From Clostridia bacterium (GTDB lineage: Bacteria > Bacillota > Clostridia > Oscillospirales > CAG-272): a stretch of DNA of 13,568 bases. The translations under genes and the position numbers were made by a program. A model generated the notes under the pieces. The model searched no databases. It saw nothing but the letters and a program-made list of their open reading frames with translations, and had not been told where the DNA came from. This document shows, piece after piece, positions 7,320-13,387 of the stretch; position 1 is the stretch's first letter, and the number at the start of each line of letters is the position of its first letter. Location: NCBI GenBank assembly GCA_024404655.1, contig JAKSPR010000037.1, positions 1-13,568 of the forward strand, written 5' to 3'.

Positions 7320-8072
7320 TCAGAGCAGGGTGGGCTTGTCAACAGGGTAGAGAATTTTGAGCTGATTGATCTTAGACTGATAAGCGGCCTGCTGCTTGTC
7401 GGAGAGCAGCTTTTCGCGGAGCTGATCCTTGATTTCGGCAAACTCATAAGCCTTACCCTCGTTTTTGCCGTTCAGACGGATGAGGTGATAGCCGAACTGG
7501 GTCTTGATGGGGCCGCGGAGCTCGCCGACTTCCATTGTAAAGCATGCTTCGTCAAATTCGGGAACCATCTGGCCGCGGGTGAAGTCGCCCAGATTGCCGC
7601 CTTCCTTTGCGGAGGGGCAGGTGGAGAACTGCTTTGCAGCATTCTCAAAGGTCACTTCATTTGCGTTGATCTTGGCAAGGATCTCGTTTGCCTTGTCTTC
7701 GCTGTCCACAAGAATGTGGCTTGCGTTGACACTTGGACCCTGAACAAACTGGGCTTTGTTGTCTTCATAGTACTTCTGGACGTCTTCATCCTTGATACGG
7801 ACATCGCGGACGACCTTTTCGACTGCGTAGTTTGCAAGGAGGTCTTCCTTTACGCGGGCGAGCTGTGCCTTGAATTCGGGATCACGCTCATAGAGGTTGC
7901 GGGTAGCATCCAGTACCAGCAGGGACTTGTTGATGAGCTGCTCGAGGATCATGGCTCTGCCCTGGGGGTTCTGATAAGCCTGACCGCGCTGGCCCATGCC
8001 TGCGATGAATGCGTCGATATCGGCATCGGTGATTGCCTTGCCGTTGACGGAGGCAAGAATCTTTTCGTTCAT
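7320..8072 (-). CDS. PpiC/parvulin-type peptidyl-prolyl cis-trans isomerase, cytoplasmic
   Basis: This 250-residue protein speeds proline isomerisation during folding. The N-terminal helical SurA/trigger-like region (about 1-110) starts with ASVNGKAITDADIDAFIAGM. The parvulin domain spans about 117-203, with ASHIL (His119), the GGNLGDFTRGQMVPEF block (158-173) and FGYHLIRL (His196), which are the conserved active-site positions. A helical C-terminal segment follows (207-240). Related PrsA foldases are secreted lipoproteins; here there is no signal peptide or lipobox cysteine, so it should work in the cytoplasm. Cytoplasmic PpiC proteins of about 250 residues are common in Clostridia. The AAGGAG site is about 8 bases before the ATG. 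It has its own promoter (8144-8172) and terminator and so is monocistronic. Confidence 0.92.
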   Translation of the reverse strand: MNEKILASVNGKAITDADIDAFIAGMGQRGQAYQNPQGRAMILEQLINKSLLVLDATRNLYERDPEFKAQLARVKEDLLANYAVEKVVRDVRIKDEDVQKYYEDNKAQFVQGPSVNASHILVDSEDKANEILAKINANEVTFENAAKQFSTCPSAKEGGNLGDFTRGQMVPEFDEACFTMEVGELRGPIKTQFGYHLIRLNGKNEGKAYEFAEIKDQLREKLLSDKQQAAYQSKINQLKILYPVDKPTLL

Positions 8073-8102
8073 GTGTTTTTCTCCTTTTTCGGGGGATTAT
8101 TT

Positions 8103-8128
8103 GTCCCGCCGGAACATTGCCCGGGGAC
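8103..8128 (-). repeat. Inverted repeat in the ppiC-like gene leader
   Basis: On the minus strand GTCCCCGG (8128-8121) can pair with CCGG and GGAC (8112-8103) with a two-base bulge, closing an 8-base loop. No T-tract follows, so it is a leader hairpin and not a terminator. It may affect mRNA stability; no known riboswitch is recognised. Confidence 0.35.
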
Positions 8129-8143
8129 CCTTTTTACTGTTTT

Positions 8144-8172
8144 ATTATATCATGAAAAGGCCGGGATTGCAA
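8144..8172 (-). promoter_or_regulatory. Sigma-A promoter of the ppiC-like gene
   Basis: On the minus strand the -35 box is TTGCAA (8172-8167) and the -10 box is a perfect TATAAT (8149-8144), with a 17-base spacer. Upstream of the -35 there are three A-runs (complements of the T-runs at 8176-8180, 8187-8192, 8195-8199), which look like an UP element. Transcription would begin near 8137, giving a leader of about 65 bases. Confidence 0.8.
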
Positions 8173-8207
8173 TCATTTTTGCGATATTTTTTGATTTTTC
8201 GGGAGGA

Positions 8208-8256
8208 TCACGGCAATGGTCACGGGACAGAGCCGGAAAATGCACCGGAAAATCGA
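8208..8256. repeat. Two pairs of direct repeats in 12-bp phase
   Basis: TCACGG occurs at 8208 and 8220, and CCGGAAAAT at 8233-8241 and 8245-8253. Both pairs have exactly 12 bases from start to start, and the four blocks follow one another with almost the same register. They lie between the two divergent promoters. They could be tandem sites for a regulator, or chance. Confidence 0.45.
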
Positions 8257-8270
8257 AAAAAACTTCGGTA

Positions 8271-8288
8271 TTGACATAAAATTCACAA
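8271..8288. promoter_or_regulatory. Candidate Rex operator upstream of pgk
   Basis: The 18-mer TTGACATAAAATTCACAA fits the redox-repressor Rex operator pattern TTGTGAA-N4-TTCACAA at 11 of 14 fixed positions. The right half-site is perfect and the left is 4 of 7. It ends 7 bases before the pgk -35 box. Rex senses NADH/NAD+, and pgk-tpiA are glycolytic, so the location is sensible. The assignment is inference from the pattern. Confidence 0.35.
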
Positions 8289-8295
8289 TTTTGTC

Positions 8296-8324
8296 TTGCA
8301 AAAATTTTCAATCTGTGGTATAGT
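8296..8324 (+). promoter_or_regulatory. Sigma-A promoter of pgk-tpiA with extended -10
   Basis: The -35 box is TTGCAA (8296-8301), the spacer is 17 bases, and the -10 box is TATAGT (8319-8324) preceded by TGG at 8316-8318, an extended -10. Transcription should start near 8331. The -35 hexamer is identical to that of the divergent isomerase promoter. Confidence 0.75.
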
Positions 8325-8330
8325 ATATAG

Positions 8331-8440
8331 TGTAGGTATGCGCAAAAACCATACCCTGCCGGAAGACAGAGTAGGAATCCGTGCTGCCTGAAAAACAATG
8401 CCAATCAAAAAATTCTAAATTATAAAGGAGATCGAATCCG
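8331..8440 (+). other. pgk mRNA leader of about 110 bases
   Basis: The leader opens with a hairpin GGTATG (8335-8340) / CATACC (8350-8355) around a 9-base loop. A possible CGGA/TCCG pairing (8360-8363 with 8378-8381) follows, then an A/U-rich stretch and the ribosome site AAGGAG (8425-8430), 10 bases before the pgk ATG. No known riboswitch or leader family was recognised, and no terminator-like hairpin is present. Confidence 0.4.
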
Positions 8441-9736
8441 ATGTACAACAAGAAGACTATCGAAGACATCGAAGTATCCGGCAAGCGCGTTCTTGTCCGC
8501 TGCGACTTCAACGTCCCGCTGAAGGACGGCGTCATCACCAGCGACAAGAGAATTGTCGAAGCACTCCCCACCATCAAGTACCTGCTTGACAATGGCGCAA
8601 AGGTTATCCTCTGCTCCCACATGGGCAAGCCCCACGCCATCTTCACCGAAGGCTTTGGCCTCGACAAGAAGGAGAAGGCAAAGGTTGAAGCTCTTCCCGC
8701 TGAAGAACAGGCAGCTGCAAAGGCTGAACTGATCGAGAAGGCAAAGAAGAACGACCCGAAGAAGTTCACCCTCGCTCCTGTTGCTGCACGCCTCAATGAG
8801 CTGCTTGACAACAAGGTCACCTTCGCTGCTGATATCATCGGCGCTGACGCTCATGCAAAGATCGACGCTCTCGAAGCAGGCCATGCAGTCCTGATCGAAA
8901 ACGTCCGTTTCGATGCACGTGAGACCAAGAACGATGCAGGTTTCGCAAAGGAACTCGCTTCCCTTGCTGACATCTATGTCAACGATGCATTTGGTTCCGC
9001 TCACAGAGCACATGCTTCCACCGCAGGCGTTGCAGACTATCTGCCCGCTGTTTCCGGTTACCTGATCAACAAGGAAATCACCGTTATGGGCGGCGCTCTC
9101 GAAGAGCCGAAGAGACCCTTCGTCGCAATCCTCGGCGGTGCTAAGGTTTCCGATAAGATCGGTGTCATCACCAACCTGATCGAGAAGGTCGATACCCTCA
9201 TCATCGGCGGCGGTATGGCATACACCTTCTTCAAGGCTATGGGCAATGAAGTCGGTACCTCCATCTGCGAAAACGACAAGCTCGACCTCGCCCGCGACGT
9301 TATGGCAAAGGCAAAGGCAAAGGGCGTCAACTTCCTGCTCCCTGTTGACAATGTCATCGGTAAGGAATACAACGAAAACACCACTTATATGACCATCTAC
9401 TCCGATTCCATTCCGGACGGCTGGATGGGCCTCGATATCGGTCACAAGACCCAGGAACTGTTCTCCAAGTCCATTGAGGGCGCAGGCACGGTTGTCTGGA
9501 ACGGCCCGATGGGTGTCTCCGAGTGGGCAAACTTTGCAGCTGGTACCGAAGCTGTCGCAAAGGCAGTTGCTGATTCCGGCGCAGTTTCCATCATCGGCGG
9601 CGGCGACTCTGCAGCAGCAGTCGAAAAGCTCGGCTTCGCTGACAAGATGACCCACATCTCCACCGGCGGCGGCGCTTCCCTCGAATTCCTCGAAGGCAAG
9701 ACCCTGCCCGGCATCGCATGCCTCAACAACAAGTAA
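8441..9736 (+). CDS. pgk: Phosphoglycerate kinase
   Basis: Transfers the acyl phosphate of 1,3-bisphosphoglycerate to ADP, the first ATP-yielding step of lower glycolysis, in the cytoplasm. Signatures seen are VLVRCDFNVPL (17-27), SHMGKP (59-64), LIENVRF (151-157), LGGAKVSDKI (231-240), WNGPMGVSE (353-361), GGGDSAAAVE (386-395) and the C-terminal STGGGASLEFLEGK (407-420). The protein has 431 residues where about 390-400 is usual. The excess is a Lys/Glu/Ala-rich segment (about 66-107) in the N-terminal domain between SHMGKP and FTLAPVA. Codon use is strongly biased (almost only AAG for Lys, ATC for Ile, no TTA, CTA or TCA), as expected of a highly expressed gene. It is the first gene of a pgk-tpiA operon; tpiA starts 21 bases after its stop. 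Confidence 0.98.
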   Translation: MYNKKTIEDIEVSGKRVLVRCDFNVPLKDGVITSDKRIVEALPTIKYLLDNGAKVILCSHMGKPHAIFTEGFGLDKKEKAKVEALPAEEQAAAKAELIEKAKKNDPKKFTLAPVAARLNELLDNKVTFAADIIGADAHAKIDALEAGHAVLIENVRFDARETKNDAGFAKELASLADIYVNDAFGSAHRAHASTAGVADYLPAVSGYLINKEITVMGGALEEPKRPFVAILGGAKVSDKIGVITNLIEKVDTLIIGGGMAYTFFKAMGNEVGTSICENDKLDLARDVMAKAKAKGVNFLLPVDNVIGKEYNENTTYMTIYSDSIPDGWMGLDIGHKTQELFSKSIEGAGTVVWNGPMGVSEWANFAAGTEAVAKAVADSGAVSIIGGGDSAAAVEKLGFADKMTHISTGGGASLEFLEGKTLPGIACLNNK

Positions 9737-9757
9737 TTTTTCCGGAGGCGTACGAAC

Positions 9758-10519
9758 ATGGATAAGAATTTCAGAAGAACCGTTATCGCGGGCAACTGGA
9801 AGATGAACATGACCCCCACTGCTACCGCTGCTTTCATGAAGGAGCTCGCTCCCAAGGTTGCAGGCGCTGACTGTGACGTCGTCCTCTGCGTACCCGCTAT
9901 CGACATTCCCGCTGCTGTTGAAGCAACCAAGGGCACCAACATCCACGTCGGTGCAGAGAATGTCCACTTCAAGGAATCCGGCGCATACACCGGTGAAATC
10001 TCCGCTGACATGCTGGTCGATGCAGGCGTTGAATACGTCATCATCGGTCACTCCGAGCGCAGACAGTACTTCGGCGAGACTGACGAAACCGTCAACCTCC
10101 GCACCAAGGCTGCTCTGGCAAAGAACCTCAAGGCGATCGTCTGTGTCGGTGAGACCCTGACCCAGAGAGAACAGGGCATCACTGCTGAAACTGTTTCTCT
10201 GCAGACCAAGATTGCACTTCTCGGTGTTACCGAAGAAGAGATGAAGAATGTCATCATCGCGTACGAGCCTGTCTGGGCGATCGGCACCGGCAAGACCGCT
10301 ACCGCTGACCAGGCTGATGAAGTCTGCGGCATCATCCGCGATGTCATCTGCGGCCTGTACGGCGAAGCAGTTGCGAAGGCTACCACCGTTCAGTACGGCG
10401 GTTCCATGAACGCAAAGAATGCAGAAGAGCTGCTCTCCAAGGTCAATGTTGACGGCGGTCTGATCGGCGGCGCTTCTCTGAAGACCGAAGATTTCTCCAT
10501 CATTGTCAAGAACGGCTGA
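9758..10519 (+). CDS. tpiA: Triosephosphate isomerase
   Basis: Interconverts dihydroxyacetone phosphate and glyceraldehyde 3-phosphate in glycolysis; cytoplasmic, normally a dimer. The 253-residue length is normal. Substrate-binding Asn13 and Lys15 lie in AGNWKMN, the catalytic His98 in IIGHSERR, and the catalytic Glu170 in AYEPVWAIGTG, followed by the flexible loop 6. The phosphate-binding YGGSM (213-217) and GLIGGASL (234-241) complete the family pattern. A GGAGG site (9744-9748) is 9 bases before the ATG. It shares the strong codon bias of pgk, with which it is co-transcribed from the promoter at 8296-8324. A terminator follows at 10588-10631. gap and gpm/eno are not in this window. Confidence 0.98.
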   Translation: MDKNFRRTVIAGNWKMNMTPTATAAFMKELAPKVAGADCDVVLCVPAIDIPAAVEATKGTNIHVGAENVHFKESGAYTGEISADMLVDAGVEYVIIGHSERRQYFGETDETVNLRTKAALAKNLKAIVCVGETLTQREQGITAETVSLQTKIALLGVTEEEMKNVIIAYEPVWAIGTGKTATADQADEVCGIIRDVICGLYGEAVAKATTVQYGGSMNAKNAEELLSKVNVDGGLIGGASLKTEDFSIIVKNG

Positions 10520-10552
10520 TTCCCTGCCGTACTGAATGAATGAAAGCCGCCG

Positions 10553-10570
10553 CGGATGAGGTCTCATCCG
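10553..10570. repeat. Perfect 8-bp inverted repeat after tpiA
   Basis: CGGATGAG and CTCATCCG are separated by only two bases. As RNA it would form a 7-pair hairpin with a 4-base loop. No T-tract follows, so it is not itself a terminator. It sits 33 bases after the tpiA stop and 17 bases before the terminator stem, and could be a 3' end stabilising hairpin or a protein site. Confidence 0.6.
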
Positions 10571-10587
10571 ATGTCCGGCAAAAAGGG

Positions 10588-10631
10588 CGGGACTGCGGCA
10601 CGTTGAGTGTCTCAGTCCCGTTTTGTTTTTT
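10588..10631 (+). terminator. Rho-independent terminator of the pgk-tpiA operon
   Basis: CGGGACTG (10588-10595) pairs perfectly with CAGTCCCG (10613-10620), and the T-tract TTTTGTTTTTT (10621-10631) follows directly. The 17-base loop can form a further short GCAC/GTGT pairing. Confidence 0.9.
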
Positions 10632-10636
10632 GATGA

Positions 10637-10657
10637 CAGTCAGATGGTTTCTGACTG
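10637..10657. repeat. Perfect 8-bp inverted repeat after the terminator
   Basis: CAGTCAGA and TCTGACTG flank a 5-base TGGTT spacer. It begins 6 bases after the terminator T-tract and ends 13 bases before the weak -35 box of the next gene. It could therefore be an operator for that gene, or a second hairpin; no T-tract follows. Confidence 0.6.
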
Positions 10658-10670
10658 CGGCTGATCCGGC

Positions 10671-10700
10671 TTACAAAAAATTAGGAATACAGGCTATACA
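10671..10700 (+). promoter_or_regulatory. Weak candidate promoter of the DUF5722-like gene
   Basis: TTACAA (10671-10676) and TATACA (10695-10700) are spaced by 18 bases. The -10 box is fair and the -35 poor. A second possible -10, TATATT (10724-10729), lacks any -35. Since a terminator lies just upstream, some promoter is expected in this gap. Confidence 0.3.
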
Positions 10701-10750
10701 CGAAAAAAACTTCAAAACTGACCTATATTGATTCTGAACAGGTAATGATT

Positions 10751-13357
10751 ATGAAAATTCAGGATGCAGGGCTGCGGCATCGCGGCAGACTGTGCCTTTT
10801 ACCATACGGAGTGTACGGTGCGCTGATTCTGGTTCTGCTGATTCTCTGCATGAGCATGCCCGCTTTTGCAAGACACGCGGAATGTTCTGCGGGAACTGCG
10901 GAGATCACGGCGGCGCTGGATACGAAGAACAACGGCGATATCCTTGTGAAACTGACCCCGGATTCTGCACTGCTTGCAGAGCGGGGCGGGGAGACTCTCT
11001 ATCTCTTCGCCGTGCGTCCGACGCTGGATGATACCTCCCTTGATTTGCTGGCTCCGGTGGCGACGGCGGTGCTTTCGGAAAAGACGGTCTTCACGGTCAA
11101 GGACGATGGCTCCGGGGAACGCATTTACACCGGTTTTCAGGCGGCATTCAATGCGGCCGGGACTTATGTGCCCTTCGGCGATCCGGTTTACATTGATAAT
11201 CCGGAACTGGCGGCAAAGAATACGGCGGACCGCGCTGAACTGCCTTCCATCAAGGGTCTGACGGTGTCCCAGAACTATCTTTCCGATGCGCTGAATCTGG
11301 GTATTTCCCATGCGGTGATCCCGATCTCCCTCGACCGATATTTATCCCTTGACCGCAGTGATGCGGCATACTCCGTCAGCCACGGCGGGGTGAGCACGAA
11401 TTTTGACAAAGACTCCATTGACCGGCTGGATGCGGAGGTCGCTGCGCTGCGGGCACAGGGAGTCCACATCTACTTCCGTTTCGTACTGGGCGGCAGCCTG
11501 ATCGGCAGTAAGACCCCGGCGGCGGAGCTTTATGCAGCGGATGCTGCGGAGGCCTCCCTCTATGCACCGCTTTCCACCGATAAGGAAGCGTTCCAGCTGC
11601 TGCGCGGCGTGTTCAGCTATTTTGCGGAGCGCTATGCGGCGGCCCCCGGTTATGCGCAGACCGACTTTATCCTCGGTGATCAGGTCACCGAGCGCACCGA
11701 ATGGAACACTGCGGGCGGCGTGTCCGATGAAGATTATGCAAAAGCCTACGCCATGACTTTCCGCATTGCGGATACGGCGCTGCGCAGTGTCAGCGCAAAC
11801 AGCCGTGTCTATGTGCCGATTTCCAATCTGTTTGGTGCGGCAAAGCCCTTTTTGAGAGCTTTTGCAAAAGAAATGGACGGGGCGGCATGGAATGTTGCGG
11901 CTGCGCCTTATGCAGTCAATCCCATGTCCGATGCTGTCTGGAAAGACAGCGACGCATCCTCCGGCACACCCATGTATCTGACAATGGGAAATCTGCAGGT
12001 TCTGGGCGATCTTCTTTCCCGAAAAGAATTTCTGTACCGCGGCAAGATGCGCTCGGTCATCATAGATGACTTTGCGGTACACGGCACCTCCGGCGATGCG
12101 GCGTCCTGCCAGCGGCAGGCGGCATCCATTGCATACGCCTATTATCAGGCGGCGAGTGCGAAATTCATTGACGCTTTCATCTATCACAGGCTCTGCGATG
12201 CGGCGGGAGAACACTGCTCCTATGGCCTGCGGCAGCTGGACTATACGCCAAAGGCCTCCTATGAGCTTTATCGTCTGATCGACACCGACCGCGGGGAAGC
12301 GCTTTCCAGAACTTTCCTCCCCGAGACCGGAGCAAAGCGCTGGTCCTCTCTTGTGGACGGCTACAGCACAAAGCGCATTGAAACGGTATACCGTACCGAC
12401 GTACAGGCCGCCGCTCCCGAGTATGTTGAAAAGCGCTGGGTGGGGGAGAGCTGTCTTGACTTTCTTGATAATACCCTGCACGGATTCTTCCCGTCGGTGC
12501 ATACCGTATCCGCCGAGCGGTTCCGTTACGGTGAAAATACCCTCGGTATCCATCAGACGGTCCTGCGTTTTACCGCAGCCCAGATGCCCTATTTTGAGAC
12601 GGCTGGCGTGATCCGGCTGCTGGATGGGGATGAGAGTTCTGCGCTCCGTGGAAAAGATGCCATTGGCGTGACGGTCTTTGTTACCTCCCCCGACAGCAGA
12701 AGCACCGTGAACCTGACCCTTGATCTCGGTCAGAGCGGAAAAGGCGAAAAATCGCTGTTCACAGGCACGGCAGAAGTTCCTGTCGGTACCTGGACGACTG
12801 TTGCGTTCCCATTACGTGATTATCTGAAAAACGCAAACGGTGCGGACTATCTGAAATTATCGGTAGACAGCGGCATCGGAGACTGGGACGGCGATTTTGT
12901 TGTCGCACTGGATGAGATCCTGCTCTATAAGAGCAAAACAGCATGGGTTGGCAGCCTGGTCGGCGTAATCTTCGGTATTCTTTTGATGATTCTGCTGGGG
13001 ATCGGCGTTGCGATTCTCCGCGCGCGGATCATCCGCCGCCGGAAGCGCAGAAAGGCCATGGAAGCCCGCAGACGCTATCTTGAAAATCAGCGCAGAATGG
13101 CAGCAGGTCGACCGATGGGGTCATCCGCGGCACAGAATCCTGCCCAAAAACCAGCTCCACAGCGTCCGACGGCAGCACAGCCTCCGATGACGCAGCAGAC
13201 GCCGCGCACGACACAGCAAATGCCGCGTTCTACACAGGCACCGCGTCCGACACCCCAGCGGCGCATGGCACAGCGGACACCGGATCTTTCTTCCCGTTCC
13301 GCGAAAACAAACGGTGCAAACGGGACGGGTAAGCCCTCCGATTCCGACAGAATGTAA
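10751..13357 (+). CDS. Membrane-anchored extracytoplasmic protein, DUF5722-like, with basic cytoplasmic tail
   Basis: An 868-residue protein if read from 10751; the earlier in-frame ATG at 10745 has its AGG only 2 bases upstream, so the second ATG is preferred. A signal peptide or anchor (about 22-40) ends in MPAFARHA. A long extracytoplasmic part follows. Residues about 160-520 resemble DUF5722, a glycosidase-like barrel of unknown activity: IKGLTVSQNYLSDALNLGIS (167-186), GDQVTERTEW (309-318), VIIDDFAVHG (436-445) and FIYHRLCDAAGEH (476-488). A beta-rich module near 610-728 looks carbohydrate-binding-like. A membrane helix (about 731-755) is followed by RRRKRRK (762-768) and a Pro/Gln/Thr-rich basic tail to the end. 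Asp/Glu residues in those motifs are candidate catalytic groups. The next gene starts 30 bases downstream, without a terminator between, so the two are probably one operon. Domain names are from memory. Confidence 0.75.
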   Translation: MKIQDAGLRHRGRLCLLPYGVYGALILVLLILCMSMPAFARHAECSAGTAEITAALDTKNNGDILVKLTPDSALLAERGGETLYLFAVRPTLDDTSLDLLAPVATAVLSEKTVFTVKDDGSGERIYTGFQAAFNAAGTYVPFGDPVYIDNPELAAKNTADRAELPSIKGLTVSQNYLSDALNLGISHAVIPISLDRYLSLDRSDAAYSVSHGGVSTNFDKDSIDRLDAEVAALRAQGVHIYFRFVLGGSLIGSKTPAAELYAADAAEASLYAPLSTDKEAFQLLRGVFSYFAERYAAAPGYAQTDFILGDQVTERTEWNTAGGVSDEDYAKAYAMTFRIADTALRSVSANSRVYVPISNLFGAAKPFLRAFAKEMDGAAWNVAAAPYAVNPMSDAVWKDSDASSGTPMYLTMGNLQVLGDLLSRKEFLYRGKMRSVIIDDFAVHGTSGDAASCQRQAASIAYAYYQAASAKFIDAFIYHRLCDAAGEHCSYGLRQLDYTPKASYELYRLIDTDRGEALSRTFLPETGAKRWSSLVDGYSTKRIETVYRTDVQAAAPEYVEKRWVGESCLDFLDNTLHGFFPSVHTVSAERFRYGENTLGIHQTVLRFTAAQMPYFETAGVIRLLDGDESSALRGKDAIGVTVFVTSPDSRSTVNLTLDLGQSGKGEKSLFTGTAEVPVGTWTTVAFPLRDYLKNANGADYLKLSVDSGIGDWDGDFVVALDEILLYKSKTAWVGSLVGVIFGILLMILLGIGVAILRARIIRRRKRRKAMEARRRYLENQRRMAAGRPMGSSAAQNPAQKPAPQRPTAAQPPMTQQTPRTTQQMPRSTQAPRPTPQRRMAQRTPDLSSRSAKTNGANGTGKPSDSDRM

Positions 13358-13387
13358 ACCTCCCCATGAAAATGAAAGGAGTTATTT

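Larger units (their letters stand above)
8073..8440. other. 368-base divergent control region between the ppiC-like gene and pgk
   Basis: No recognised gene lies here. From left to right it holds the isomerase leader with a small inverted repeat (8103-8128), the leftward isomerase promoter (8144-8172) with an A-tract region behind it (8173-8199), 12-bp phased repeats (8208-8256), a Rex-operator-like 18-mer (8271-8288), the rightward pgk promoter (8296-8324), and a leader of about 110 bases ending in the pgk ribosome site. One short open frame with a ribosome site (8216-8323, 35 codons) is also present and is treated as a finding, not a gene. Confidence 0.85.

Noticed and set aside
7232..7447. 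Upstream extension of the acetyltransferase frame to a start at 7447
   Set aside because: It would overlap the prolyl isomerase gene and run through its terminator. A perfect ribosome site stands before the ATG at 7231, and the hexapeptide protein is complete from there.
8271..8276. Perfect TTGACA as the pgk -35 box
   Set aside because: No -10 box lies 15-19 bases downstream; the TATAGT box is 42 bases away and pairs at exactly 17 bases with TTGCAA at 8296.
8420..10567. A 715-codon open frame on the minus strand across pgk and tpiA
   Set aside because: It is in codon register with both genes, and stays open because they avoid TTA, CTA and TCA codons. It is a by-product of strong codon bias; the protein has an unnatural composition and no ribosome site or motif.
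10540..10731. A 63-codon open frame after tpiA
   Set aside because: It has no ribosome site, runs through the tpiA terminator and both inverted repeats, and encodes nothing recognisable.
11342..12553. A 403-codon minus-strand open frame inside the DUF5722-like gene
   Set aside because: It is fully covered by a plus-strand gene with signal peptide, membrane helix and recognisable motifs, and has no start signal of its own.
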